Below are positions 36,632-45,454 of a DNA stretch of 54,131 nucleotides, in pieces; position 1 is the first letter of the stretch, and each line of letters opens with the position of its first letter. Under the pieces are notes generated by a model. The model saw only the letters and a list, made by a program, of their open reading frames with translations. It had not been told where the DNA came from and did no database searches. Source of the DNA: an uncultured Flavobacteriaceae bacterium (lineage in GTDB: Bacteria > Bacteroidota > Bacteroidia > Flavobacteriales > Flavobacteriaceae); NCBI GenBank assembly GCA_905480425.1, contig CAJQQG010000048.1, positions 1 to 54,131 on the forward strand, in the 5' to 3' direction. A program made the position numbers and the translations under genes.

Positions 36632-37141
36632 ATGTTATTAAAATCAGTTCGAGGTTATTCACCTTCTTATGGAGAAGATTGTTTTTTTGCTGAAAATGCT
36701 ACTCTTATTGGAGATATAATTATGGGGAGTCATTGTTCAGTTTGGTACCAAGCAGTCATTAGAGGTGATGTGAATTCTATTAAAATAGGTAACGAAGTTA
36801 ACGTACAAGATGGTGCTGTGATTCATGCTACTTTTGAAACCGCTCCGACCCATATTGGAAATAGGGTATCTATAGGGCATAATGCAATTGTTCATGGTTG
36901 TAGGATAGAAGATGATGTTTTAGTAGGAATGGGAAGTATTGTAATGGACCACTGTGTGATTGGTAGTAATAGCATTATAGCAGCTGGAGCTGTAGTACCA
37001 AAAAACACCATAATTCCTTCAGGATCAATTTATGCTGGAGTTCCTGCTAAAAAGATTAAAGTTATTGACGCTATTTCACAAAATAATGAAATTAAGCGAA
37101 TTGCCAAAAACTACTTAAAATACGCATCGTGGTTTAAATAA
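36632..37141 (+). CDS. Gamma-class carbonic anhydrase-like hexapeptide-repeat protein
   Basis: The 169-residue left-handed beta-helix protein has the metal-binding histidines of gamma carbonic anhydrases: H65 in VIHATFE and H83/H88 in IGHNAIVHG. The RGD motif (44-46, VIRGDVNSIKIGNEVNVQDG) is also conserved. It probably forms a zinc-dependent trimer; activity in such YrdA/PaaY-like proteins varies. The ATG at 36632 gives the family-like beginning LKSVRGYSP; an in-frame TTG at 36605 is less likely. Confidence 0.93.
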   Translation: MLLKSVRGYSPSYGEDCFFAENATLIGDIIMGSHCSVWYQAVIRGDVNSIKIGNEVNVQDGAVIHATFETAPTHIGNRVSIGHNAIVHGCRIEDDVLVGMGSIVMDHCVIGSNSIIAAGAVVPKNTIIPSGSIYAGVPAKKIKVIDAISQNNEIKRIAKNYLKYASWFK

Positions 37142-37147
37142 AGACAT

Positions 37148-37178
37148 AAAAAAAGCGACCATATAGGTAGCTTTTTTT
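37148..37178. terminator. Bidirectional terminator between convergent genes
   Basis: AAAAAAAGC and GCTTTTTTT, with an inner ACC/GGT helix and one G/A mismatch, enclose a five-base loop (ATATA). A-rich and T-rich flanks on each side let it stop transcription from the carbonic anhydrase-like gene and from the ompH operon. Confidence 0.8.
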
Positions 37179-37192
37179 AATTAAAAATTTGA

Positions 37193-37699
37193 CTAAAATC
37201 CTAATTCAGATTTAACGTCAGCCATGAGATCTTTTCCAGATGCCATAATAACACTTCCTCCTGGGCTAGAATCTAATACATAGTCAAACGCTTTCGCTGT
37301 AGCAACTTTTTCAATTGCAACACGCGCTTTTTCATACAAAGGACGCATCATTTCTGCAGAACGTTTTTGTAATTCTTGAGCAGCAGTTTCTCTAAATTCT
37401 TGGATACGTTGTTGCATCTCTTGAATTTCAATTTGGCGTTGTTGGTTTATTAAATCAGTTTGATTTTGAGCATCACCTTGGTAATTTTGTGCTTTGGTTT
37501 GAAATTCCTTTACAGATGTTTCCATTTCTTGAGCATACTGACCCTCTAATTTTTTAAGTTCGCTTTGAGCGGCAATTACTTCCGGCATTTCACTGATAAG
37601 TTGTTGCGTATCAATATGCGCTACCTTAGATTGTCCCATTACATTCAATGGAGCAACTAATAATAACAAGCTAACGATTAAAGTTGATAAGTGTTTCAT
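37193..37699 (-). CDS. OmpH/Skp-family periplasmic chaperone (second copy)
   Basis: The 168-residue periplasmic protein has a signal peptide (ending NVMGQ, about residue 23) and a long helical body (about 50-125) forming the Skp-like tentacle, with strand segments KVAHIDTQQLISEMPE and FDYVLDSSPGGSVIMA on either side. Skp-type chaperones hold unfolded outer-membrane proteins for BamA, which is encoded two genes upstream. It is the distal member of a tandem pair and the last gene of the operon. Confidence 0.94.
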   Translation of the reverse strand: MKHLSTLIVSLLLLVAPLNVMGQSKVAHIDTQQLISEMPEVIAAQSELKKLEGQYAQEMETSVKEFQTKAQNYQGDAQNQTDLINQQRQIEIQEMQQRIQEFRETAAQELQKRSAEMMRPLYEKARVAIEKVATAKAFDYVLDSSPGGSVIMASGKDLMADVKSELGF

Positions 37700-37715
37700 A
37701 GTGTTTTTTAAAATA

Positions 37716-38312
37716 TTAATTGTTTGAGGTTGTAATTTTTGATTTCAAGGCCTCAATTTGATCCTTTTTCTTTTGTATTTTTTGTTGCCTATTTATTCTT
37801 TTAATAACTAGGTCGCTAATATCGTAATTTTTTGCGGAATATAACATGGTTATATTGGAAGATCGGTCAAAAATAAAATCATATTTTTTCTCTTCTGCAA
37901 TTAATTTTACAATGCTCATGACTTGATCCTGAACGGGTTGTATTAGTTTTGATCGCTGAACAATCATATCACCTCTGGGACCAAATCGCTTTTCCTGAAG
38001 GCTTATTATTTCAGAAGCAAAATCTTTAATCTCTAATTCACGGTCATCTATTAGTTCAGGTGTTAATAGAATTCGTTCTGTATTTAATTGGTTTTGGTAT
38101 TGTTTAAGTTGAATTTTTTTAAGTTCAATTTCTTTTTTCCAAGCACTAATATTCTTGTCTAACAATAGCCCTGCTTCTTGATACTCGTCAATACTCTCTA
38201 AAATAACGTTCATGTCTATATAACCTACACGAGTTCCTCTTTGAGCATTAATTTGAAAGCTCATTAAAAGGACAATACTAAAAGTTATTATGATGTTTAG
38301 ATTTGATCTCAT
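37716..38312 (-). CDS. OmpH/Skp-family periplasmic chaperone (first copy)
   Basis: The 198-residue Skp-like protein has a signal peptide (ending QINAQ), the strand GTRVGYIDMNVILESIDEY, a charged helical tentacle rich in Lys/Glu (about 50-130) and KYDFIFDRSSNITMLYSA. Its lysine-rich tail (KIQKKKDQIEALKSK) extends beyond the second copy. It sits between bamA and the other ompH gene; in Porphyromonas the same tandem pair follows omp85. Confidence 0.94.
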   Translation of the reverse strand: MRSNLNIIITFSIVLLMSFQINAQRGTRVGYIDMNVILESIDEYQEAGLLLDKNISAWKKEIELKKIQLKQYQNQLNTERILLTPELIDDRELEIKDFASEIISLQEKRFGPRGDMIVQRSKLIQPVQDQVMSIVKLIAEEKKYDFIFDRSSNITMLYSAKNYDISDLVIKRINRQQKIQKKKDQIEALKSKITTSNN

Positions 38313-38373
38313 AGTTTTTAAAACGTAAAAGTGTTAAACTTATTTTTTGGCAAAGGATAAATAATATTCTAAA

Positions 38374-40905
38374 TTAGAAACGTTGTCCAATAACGAAATG
38401 TGTTTCCCATCCATTTGGAGTAAATGTGTTAGGGTTTGGGTTATCAAAGCCATATCCAAAATCAATCCCAAGCAATCCAAAGGCAGGCATGAATATTCTA
38501 ACTCCTGCTCCTGCAGATCGTTTTGAGTTAAATGGGTCAAACGTTCTAAAGCTGTCATATCCGTTACCCGCTTCTAAAAAAGTTAATGCATAAATCGAAG
38601 CACTAGGTTTTAAGGTAATTGGATATCTTAATTCAAGAGAAAACTTATTATAAATAACAGAACCATCTCTATTAGATAATGATTGGTTTGGATACCCTCT
38701 TAATGCAATATTTTCTCTTCCATCTAAAGCATAATTCACCATTCCATCTCCTCCAAGAAAAAATCTTTCAAAGGGTATATTTCCTCTACTTTGATTATAT
38801 GTCCCAATAAAACCAAAATCTGCTTGTGTTTTTAGAACCAAATCAGCAAATATTTTAGTGTACCAAGTCCCATTGAACTTTACTTTATAAAATTCTAACC
38901 ATTTAAATTTTTCTTGATCAATGAGTGCAATTAGTGGATTTCCATTACTATCCTGAAATTCAGGAAGATTTTCAAGATTAGAAAAGTCTCTTCCAGTAAA
39001 CAGAGAGTATGGTGGTGTAAATTTTGCACTAATGTTAAATGAAGATCCTCCTGTCGGGAATATTGGATTAATCCGAGTGTTATCTCTAGACAAACTTACT
39101 GTGTAAGCTAAATTATTTGCTTCTCCATCTCCAAAAGTAAATAACCCCGTGAAGTAGTTATTCAAATTATAGTATTGAAATGATATTGATTGTGATAATT
39201 GAAAAAAGTCATCAGGTACTTTAAGTCTTTTTGCTAACCCAAAGGTCACTCCACTTATCACAAAAGACTGACTTTTATCCGCGAGTCCAGTAAAGTAATC
39301 ATATCGGTACTGAGTCGTGTGTTGCAGTGAAGAAGAAAACTGAACAGGTTGTTGATTGCCCAGCCATGGTTCTGTAAAACTAAAACTATAAGTACTGTAA
39401 AATTGACTAGCTTGAAGTCGTAAGGCTAATTTTTGACCATCTCCCATAGGTAAAGGTTTATATGTTTTCTTGTCAAAAATATTTCGCATTGAGAAGTTAT
39501 TGAAAGAAAGTCCTAGGGTACCGATAAAGCCACCTTGACCATATCCTCCTTGAAGTTCTATTTGACTTGCTCCAGATTCAACAAGATCAAAACGCACATC
39601 AATTGTTCCAGAGTTTGGATCTACATTTTCTAATTCAGGACTAATTTGTTCTGCATCAAAAAAGCCTAATTGCCCTATTTCTCTGACAGTACGAACAAGT
39701 TTATCTTTACTGTAAAGTTCACCTGGCTTGGTTCGTAATTCTCTATAAATTACATGATCATTAGTTTTGGTATTTCCTTCTACAACAATTTTATTAAAAT
39801 TGGCTAATTTGCCTTCAGTAATTCGTATTTCGAAATTAATAGTATCATTAATTGCACTTACTTCTACGGCATTAATATTAGAAAATAAATATCCTGTATT
39901 TTGATATAAGTTTGTTATGTCATTGGCATCTGGCTTAGTGTTGTCAGCAATACGTTCTTTAAGTAAAACACCGTTGTAAACATCTCCTTTTTTTAATCCA
40001 AGTATTTGCTGTAGTATCGCATTTGAATATATTGTATTTCCAATAAAATTGATATCACCAAAATAATATTTATTTCCTTCTTCTAAGTTTAGATTTAGGT
40101 CAATAGTATTTGAAGAATCATCATTTTTGATTAAAGTATCAGAAAGTATCCTAGCATCTCTGTACCCTTCCTCTTTATAAAAATTAATTAAAGAAGCAAG
40201 ATCTTCCTTAAAGTTTTTTTTAATAAACTTAGACCTTTTCCAGAATCGAATCGAAGTTTTATGCTTGGTATTCTTTAATTTTGATTGTAATTTTTTTGTA
40301 GAGAAAATCTGATTTCCCTCAAATTTAATTTCTTTAATTTTTACACGAGGGCCTTTATCAATATTAACCACCATTTTATAAGTGTTACTGTCTATGGTGT
40401 CCTTGATAGTGTTAAGAGTGACTTTAGTATTTAAAAAACCATCTTTTCGATACTTATTTTCAAGATAGTTTTGTGTATTAGTCATAAAGCTTTCGGAAAG
40501 TTTCTTCCCAGCTTTTAGCTCTGTATCTGAAATTATTGTCTCAGTCTGTCCCTTTTTAATACCATTTATTTTGACATCTGAAAGGGTAGGGAGTTCTTCA
40601 ATTTCAATTTCTACAGCTATTTTACGTCCCTCCACTTTAGTGACAAAAAAGCTAATATCACTAAACAATTCTAGACCCCAAAGTTTATTGAGTACCCCGC
40701 TAATTTCGTCTCCAGGTAGACTTATTTCCTGGCCTTTACGTAATCCGCTGAATGAAATTACAGTCTGGGCATTATATGTTTTGAGTCCTGAGACTCCAAT
40801 GGAGTCCAAAACATATTTCTTTCCTTTAACAAAATCTTTAGTTTGCGCTTTAGAATATCCTCCTACAAGTAATAATAGGATAATAAATATAGATTTGTAC
40901 TTCAT
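38374..40905 (-). CDS. bamA: Outer membrane protein assembly factor BamA (Omp85)
   Basis: The 843-residue protein is the core of the machinery that inserts beta-barrel proteins into the outer membrane. After a signal peptide (ending YSKAQ) come about five POTRA domains (to about residue 430; for example KITEGKLANFNKIVVEGNTKTNDHVIYREL in pieces) and a 16-stranded barrel with the lid motif region FFLGGDGMVNYALDGRENIALRGYP and a terminal strand ending in GQRF. The start is ATG 40905, one base beyond the uppS stop. The in-frame upstream ATG at 40938 lies inside uppS and gives no signal peptide. Confidence 0.96.
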   Translation of the reverse strand: MKYKSIFIILLLLVGGYSKAQTKDFVKGKKYVLDSIGVSGLKTYNAQTVISFSGLRKGQEISLPGDEISGVLNKLWGLELFSDISFFVTKVEGRKIAVEIEIEELPTLSDVKINGIKKGQTETIISDTELKAGKKLSESFMTNTQNYLENKYRKDGFLNTKVTLNTIKDTIDSNTYKMVVNIDKGPRVKIKEIKFEGNQIFSTKKLQSKLKNTKHKTSIRFWKRSKFIKKNFKEDLASLINFYKEEGYRDARILSDTLIKNDDSSNTIDLNLNLEEGNKYYFGDINFIGNTIYSNAILQQILGLKKGDVYNGVLLKERIADNTKPDANDITNLYQNTGYLFSNINAVEVSAINDTINFEIRITEGKLANFNKIVVEGNTKTNDHVIYRELRTKPGELYSKDKLVRTVREIGQLGFFDAEQISPELENVDPNSGTIDVRFDLVESGASQIELQGGYGQGGFIGTLGLSFNNFSMRNIFDKKTYKPLPMGDGQKLALRLQASQFYSTYSFSFTEPWLGNQQPVQFSSSLQHTTQYRYDYFTGLADKSQSFVISGVTFGLAKRLKVPDDFFQLSQSISFQYYNLNNYFTGLFTFGDGEANNLAYTVSLSRDNTRINPIFPTGGSSFNISAKFTPPYSLFTGRDFSNLENLPEFQDSNGNPLIALIDQEKFKWLEFYKVKFNGTWYTKIFADLVLKTQADFGFIGTYNQSRGNIPFERFFLGGDGMVNYALDGRENIALRGYPNQSLSNRDGSVIYNKFSLELRYPITLKPSASIYALTFLEAGNGYDSFRTFDPFNSKRSAGAGVRIFMPAFGLLGIDFGYGFDNPNPNTFTPNGWETHFVIGQRF

Positions 40906-40906
40906 A

Positions 40907-41626
40907 TTAATTAGTGAGTTGTTCGCTCGTTTTTCCAAATCTCCGTTCTCTTTTATTGAAATTTATTAATGCTTCTAGTAGATTTTCTTTAGTAAAATCT
41001 GGCCATAATATTTTTGTAAAATATAATTCAGCATAAGCTATATGCCATAATAAAAAATTACTTATTCGTTCTTCACCGCTAGTTCTTATTAGCAAATCAA
41101 CAGGAGGTAAATAACCGGAGTAAAGATGCTCATTAATAGTGGAATGGTCAACTTTTTCGAGAGAAATTATACTATTTTTAACTTTATCAGCAATTACTTT
41201 GACAGCATTAGTAATCTCCTCTTTAGCACCATAATTGAGTGCTAGTGTAAGTATCATTCCAGTATTTTTTTTTGTTTTTTCAATAACATGATAAAGTTCC
41301 TCTCTTACTGTCAAAGAAAGCTTGTTTAAATCCCCAATTGTTTTTAGTTGAATATTATTTTTAATGAGGTGATTAAATTCTTTCTTTAATGAGCTAACTA
41401 AAAGTTTCATTAACAGGCTCACTTCATCCTCAGGACGATTCCAGTTATCACAAGAAAATGCAAAAAGTGTTAAGAATTTAATTTGTTGTTCAGCGGCTAT
41501 TTCAATAACTTCTCTAACTGCTTTTGCGCCCTTTTTGTGTCCCATGAAACGTTGCTTGCCCTTTTGTTTGGCCCAACGTCCATTACCATCCATTATGATA
41601 GCGACATGTTCTGGTAGTTTGTTCAT
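40907..41626 (-). CDS. uppS: Isoprenyl transferase (undecaprenyl diphosphate synthase)
   Basis: The 239-residue cis-prenyltransferase makes the C55 lipid carrier for cell-wall and surface polymer synthesis. The motif HVAIIMDGNGRWAKQKG near the N-terminus holds the catalytic aspartate, and LLIRTSGEERISNFLLWHIAYAELYF-type text near the end completes the active site. It abuts porG without a gap and is followed by bamA, a conserved order in Bacteroidota. Confidence 0.96.
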   Translation of the reverse strand: MNKLPEHVAIIMDGNGRWAKQKGKQRFMGHKKGAKAVREVIEIAAEQQIKFLTLFAFSCDNWNRPEDEVSLLMKLLVSSLKKEFNHLIKNNIQLKTIGDLNKLSLTVREELYHVIEKTKKNTGMILTLALNYGAKEEITNAVKVIADKVKNSIISLEKVDHSTINEHLYSGYLPPVDLLIRTSGEERISNFLLWHIAYAELYFTKILWPDFTKENLLEALINFNKRERRFGKTSEQLTN

Positions 41627-42334
41627 TTAATCCTTACAATAACATGGAAGATCGCCAAAGGTAAATGAAATTGTTAAACCTGTAAAAATATACCAATCAT
41701 TATTGGAAATATTTCCAAATTTATATGTGGGTACATCAGCAAATTCATTTTCTGGATTACTTCCGTCTAAATTATCAGTAAGTGTATAGCGCGCTCCCAT
41801 TTCAACTCCAATAACAAATAAAGGATTTGGGTTTAGTTTAAATCCTAAAATAAATGGAATAGCAATTTTTTGATCTTTTCCATAATCATTAAATGTTGGA
41901 GGGTTAAAGGATCCATTTGGAGTTAAGTAAAACTGAGTGTATTTAAAGTAGCTAATACCATAAAAAATGTAGGGTGTAAACGTAATAGTTTCATTATGGA
42001 GATTAAATTCAAAAAAATTAATTTCAATCCCAACCATTGCCTCTTGAATACTATTTTTAAGTTTTAAAGACCTACTGAAGCGATTTAAGTCATCATTTCT
42101 AAATTCATTTTCTTTAATGTTAGAAATAGATACTCCCGCTCTTAGAGAGTAGCGATCTGTTGCGTTCCATTTATAAATTATACCAAACGCAGGGGAGTTA
42201 GGATGAATATATTTATTTGTTCCAATATCTCCAATATAATTACTACCTCCAATAAATGCTCCTAATTCGTGAAACTGTGCAGTGACATAGCCGGAAAAAA
42301 AGCAAAAAAATAAGATCGAAAATTGTTTTCGCAT
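41627..42334 (-). CDS. porG: PorG-like outer-membrane protein of the type IX secretion system (DUF6089)
   Basis: The 235-residue protein has a signal peptide (ending GYVTAQ) and an eight-stranded barrel-like pattern: HELGAFIGGSNYIGDIG, RAGVSISNIKENEFR, ITFTPYIFYGISYFKY, LGFKLNPNPLFVIGVEMGARYTLTDNLDG (in pieces) and WYIFTGLTISFTFG. This is the DUF6089 family, whose Porphyromonas member PorG contributes to the T9SS at the outer membrane. The order porG-uppS-bamA-ompH-ompH matches Porphyromonas and supports the call. Confidence 0.88.
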   Translation of the reverse strand: MRKQFSILFFCFFSGYVTAQFHELGAFIGGSNYIGDIGTNKYIHPNSPAFGIIYKWNATDRYSLRAGVSISNIKENEFRNDDLNRFSRSLKLKNSIQEAMVGIEINFFEFNLHNETITFTPYIFYGISYFKYTQFYLTPNGSFNPPTFNDYGKDQKIAIPFILGFKLNPNPLFVIGVEMGARYTLTDNLDGSNPENEFADVPTYKFGNISNNDWYIFTGLTISFTFGDLPCYCKD

Positions 42335-42397
42335 TGAGTTTAGTCTTGAAGTTTACACAAGAATTGATCGTGATATATAAACCCAAAAACCCTATTT

Positions 42398-43279
42398 TTA
42401 TTGTGTATTACGAGTGTCTTGTCCCCAAAAAAGTTTTTCTCGCAATGTCTTGTAAAAAAAAGCTCCTTCTAGTTGGACCGTTTGAATCGTGAAATCAGCT
42501 TTTTTGATGAAAAAATCATTGCCATTTTCAAGAGTTAGAATTCTTGAGTCCAAGGATAGTAAATGTGTTTTATCCCTACCCGAAACCGATATTTTTATTT
42601 TAGTAGTATCCGGCACAATTAAAGGGCGAATATTAATGTTATGTGGCGCAATAGGATTTAAAACCCAACAAGCAGTTTCTGGAGATACTATTGGCCCTCC
42701 ACTGCTCAAAGAATATCCAGTAGAACCCGTGGGGGTAGCAATGATAAGTCCGTCTGCCCAATAGGTGGTTAAATGTTTACCGTCTAATTCTGCATCAATG
42801 CTAAGCATAGAAGTAGTGTTTTTTCTATTAACACTTACTTCATTTAGAGCAAAACCAAATTCTTCCAACGCTATTACCGAATCATTGGTTGTAACCTGAA
42901 GTAATGAACGTTCTATAAAGGTATATTTTTTTTTAAAAAATAAAGTTAACCCCTCTTCTAGAGCATCTCTATGCAGAGAAGTTAAAAATCCTAACCGACC
43001 AGTGTTAATTCCTAAAATTGGAATTTTAGAATCACGAACTACTGTTACTGATCTTAAGAGAGTTCCGTCACCACCAATAGAAAATAAAAAATCAATATCC
43101 TCTTTTAAAACTTTATTATCACTAAAATAGCGGTAACGATCTTGATATTCTCCAATATGTTTTCTTAATCGATCTACTATAATAAATTGATGGCCGTGTT
43201 CTTCTAAATAAGAAACTACCGTTTTAACATAGGCCAGAGTCTCAGGCGAAAAAAATGCATTGTAAATCGCTATGTTCAT
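42398..43279 (-). CDS. nadK: NAD kinase
   Basis: The 293-residue enzyme phosphorylates NAD to NADP. The nucleotide motif GGDGT is at residues 69-73, and the NADK fold is confirmed by GINTGRLGFL, TYWADGLIIATPTGSTGYSLSSGGP and PIAPHNINIRPLI. The start is ATG 43279 (MNIAIYN); a longer in-frame reading to 43393 would run into the divergent pdxJ start. It reads away from pdxJ across a 104-base gap. Confidence 0.96.
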   Translation of the reverse strand: MNIAIYNAFFSPETLAYVKTVVSYLEEHGHQFIIVDRLRKHIGEYQDRYRYFSDNKVLKEDIDFLFSIGGDGTLLRSVTVVRDSKIPILGINTGRLGFLTSLHRDALEEGLTLFFKKKYTFIERSLLQVTTNDSVIALEEFGFALNEVSVNRKNTTSMLSIDAELDGKHLTTYWADGLIIATPTGSTGYSLSSGGPIVSPETACWVLNPIAPHNINIRPLIVPDTTKIKISVSGRDKTHLLSLDSRILTLENGNDFFIKKADFTIQTVQLEGAFFYKTLREKLFWGQDTRNTQ

Positions 43280-43363
43280 AAATATAAAACTTCCGCTAAA
43301 GGTACAAAACCAGAAATAATGAGAGTTTAGTATTTTTTTTTTTTCAAGTCTCTGTAGAAGCCT

Positions 43364-43371
43364 TATTTTTG
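43364..43371 (+). promoter_or_regulatory. Candidate -7 promoter element for pdxJ
   Basis: TATTTTTG matches TAnnTTTG exactly, 12 bases before the pdxJ ATG at 43384. Transcription would start within a few bases of the ATG, giving a nearly leaderless message. No good -33 TTG is visible; a poly-T run lies there instead. Confidence 0.4.
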
Positions 43372-43383
43372 ATAAAAAAAGGA

Positions 43384-44100
43384 ATGACCTCACTTAGTGT
43401 TAATATCAATAAAGTAGCGACTCTTCGAAATGCCCGAGGCACGAACACTCCAGATCTTTTAGAGGTTGCCAAAGACCTTCAACGTTTTGGAGCACAGGGT
43501 ATCACAATTCATCCTCGTCCTGACCAACGTCATATTCGCTATGAAGATGTTTTTGCACTTCCTAGTGTTGTGACAACAGAATTTAATATTGAAGGAAATC
43601 CAATTCCTGAGTTTATTGAAATGGCACTAAAAATTAAGCCCACTCAAGTTACCTTAGTGCCTGACGCTTATGATGCTATTACTTCAAATGCTGGATGGGA
43701 TACCCTAAAACACAAAGCTTTTTTAAAATCATCGATTAACCAACTTAAAGCTGAAGGAATTCGAACTTCTATTTTTGTTGATCCCTTAATCGAGATGGTT
43801 GAAGGTGCTTTAGAGACAGGAACAGATCGTATTGAGCTTTACACAGAGGCATATGCTTCTGGATATTCTATCGGTCCTGAAAAAGCGATAGATCCTTATG
43901 TTTCTGCAGCAGAAAAAGCTAATGAACTTGGAATTGGAATAAACGCAGGTCATGATTTAAGCTTAGAGAATATTGCTTTCTTTTCAAAAAATATTCCTCA
44001 ACTTTTAGAAGTTTCTATAGGCCATTCATTAATTTGTGAAAGTTTATATTTAGGTTTTGAAAATGTTATTCCTATGTACCTTCATCGCCTTTCTTTATGA
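43384..44100 (+). CDS. pdxJ: Pyridoxine 5'-phosphate synthase
   Basis: The 238-residue TIM-barrel enzyme makes pyridoxine phosphate from aminoacetone phosphate and deoxyxylulose phosphate. Family motifs are SVNINKVATLRNARG, GITIHPRPDQRHIRYEDV and GINAGHDLSLENI. The ATG at 43384 gives the standard MTSLSVNINK start. The stop overlaps the next start as ATGA. Confidence 0.96.
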   Translation: MTSLSVNINKVATLRNARGTNTPDLLEVAKDLQRFGAQGITIHPRPDQRHIRYEDVFALPSVVTTEFNIEGNPIPEFIEMALKIKPTQVTLVPDAYDAITSNAGWDTLKHKAFLKSSINQLKAEGIRTSIFVDPLIEMVEGALETGTDRIELYTEAYASGYSIGPEKAIDPYVSAAEKANELGIGINAGHDLSLENIAFFSKNIPQLLEVSIGHSLICESLYLGFENVIPMYLHRLSL

Positions 44101-44873
44101 GGATACTATACAGTAATATTATAGGTGAAGCAGAGAAGGAATTAATCATACTACATGGATTCTTAGGGATGGGTGATAACTGGAAGACTCTTTCTAAAAA
44201 ATGGGCTTCTGTTGGCTTTAGAGTTCATCTAATAGATCAAAGAAATCACGGAAGAAGTTTTTGGAGTGAATCTTTTTCATATAAAATTTTAGCTGAAGAT
44301 GTTATAAACTATTGTGACCACCACAAATTATCAGAGGTATATATTTTAGGGCATTCTATGGGAGGCAAAACAACCATGAATTTAGCAATTTTAGCGCCAC
44401 AGTTATTAAAGGCTTTTATAGTAGCAGATATTGCCCCAAAAAAATATGTTCCCCATCACCAACAATTATTAAATGGTTTAGCACAGCTTGATTTTACATT
44501 GATTTCAAATCGTTCTGAGGCAAGTCTTCGTTTATCCCCTTTTGTGAAAGATGAAGGAACCCGAATGTTTTTACTCAGAAACTTGTATTGGATTTCTCCC
44601 GGAAAATTGGGTCTTCGACTTAATATTGAAGTACTGAAAAATGTAAGTGAAACAATTAGTGAGGGTTTGGATCTTTCAGCAACCTCCTTAATACCTTGTC
44701 TTTTTGTAAAAGGAGAAAAGTCAAATTATATTCTTGAAACTGATTATCCTATTATTCAGTATCATTTCCCTAAAGCAGATCATATTTTGGTTCCTAAAGC
44801 GGGTCACTGGCTTCATTCCGAAAAGCCAATTTTCTTTTTTGATCAAGTTAATGACTGGCTTCAGCAACAATAA
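44097..44873 (+). CDS. Alpha/beta-fold hydrolase (YbfF-like esterase)
   Basis: The 258-residue protein has the hydrolase triad: the oxyanion HGFLGMGDNW, nucleophile elbow GHSMGGKT (Ser about residue 84) and late histidine in KAGHWLHSEKP. It overlaps pdxJ by four bases. YbfF-like esterases act on acyl-CoA or short esters in vitro; the true substrate here is unknown. Confidence 0.92.
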   Translation: MRILYSNIIGEAEKELIILHGFLGMGDNWKTLSKKWASVGFRVHLIDQRNHGRSFWSESFSYKILAEDVINYCDHHKLSEVYILGHSMGGKTTMNLAILAPQLLKAFIVADIAPKKYVPHHQQLLNGLAQLDFTLISNRSEASLRLSPFVKDEGTRMFLLRNLYWISPGKLGLRLNIEVLKNVSETISEGLDLSATSLIPCLFVKGEKSNYILETDYPIIQYHFPKADHILVPKAGHWLHSEKPIFFFDQVNDWLQQQ

Positions 44874-44887
44874 TGATTTTTAACAGT

Positions 44888-44901
44888 CATATTTAAATAT
44901 G
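44888..44901. repeat. Perfect 14-bp palindrome between hydrolase and GNAT genes
   Basis: CATATTTAAATATG is self-complementary over 14 bases in the 94-base gap before the acetyltransferase gene. It could be an operator, or chance in AT-rich DNA. Confidence 0.4.
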
Positions 44902-44967
44902 TGATATTTATTGGAAGATTCGGTAGAACCATTAACATGCTCTATTTTTACACTGAAAATTACAGAT

Positions 44968-45447
44968 ATGAATGCAACTATAAGACCGGCAATAGCTTCA
45001 GATAGTAAAGCAATAATAACATTGATTAAAGAATTAGCTCTTTTTGAGAAGGAACCTGAAAGTGTTGCATTGACAGAAGCCAATATTAAAGAATATGGTT
45101 TTGGAAAAAAACCTTTATTTGAATGTTTGGTTGCTGAAGTAGATAATCAAGTGATTGGAATAGCGTTGTTTTATTCCCGATTTTCTACTTGGAAAGGACC
45201 TACTTTTCATTTGGAAGACTTGATTGTTACTGAGAATTATAAGGGAAGAGGTTATGGTACCCAGCTGTATTCAGCTTTTATCAACTATTCTTACAAAAAA
45301 GGAGTTCAACGTATTGAATGGAATGTTTTGGACTGGAATATTCCAGCCGTAAAATTCTATGAAAAAAGTGGTGCAAATGTCCTTCAAGGGTGGTGTACTG
45401 TTCAAATGGATACAGATACTATGAAAAGTTATTTAGCCAAATATTAA
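44968..45447 (+). CDS. GNAT acetyltransferase resembling spermidine/spermine N-acetyltransferase
   Basis: The 159-residue protein has the GNAT core: TIRPAIASDSKAIITLIKEL, then HLEDLIVTENYKGRGYGTQL with the acetyl-CoA-binding R-x-x-G-x-G segment, and WNVLDWNIPAVKFYEKSGA. The text around ALFYSRFSTWKGPTFHLEDL strongly resembles the diamine/polyamine acetyltransferase SSAT1. The ATG at 44968 is chosen over a TTG at 44911. A diamine or amino-acid amine is the likely acceptor. Confidence 0.9.
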   Translation: MNATIRPAIASDSKAIITLIKELALFEKEPESVALTEANIKEYGFGKKPLFECLVAEVDNQVIGIALFYSRFSTWKGPTFHLEDLIVTENYKGRGYGTQLYSAFINYSYKKGVQRIEWNVLDWNIPAVKFYEKSGANVLQGWCTVQMDTDTMKSYLAKY

Positions 45448-45454
45448 TTTGATT

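Noticed and set aside
38340-38558. 72-codon minus-strand frame overlapping the bamA 3' end
   Set aside because: Out-of-frame shadow of the bamA C-terminus, which carries a clear barrel ending.
40571-40969. 132-codon open frame on the plus strand
   Set aside because: Antisense to bamA and the end of uppS; low-complexity shadow with no domain.
43280-43393. Longer N-terminus for NAD kinase
   Set aside because: It would overlap the divergent pdxJ start and adds residues not seen in the family; MNIAIYN is the normal start.
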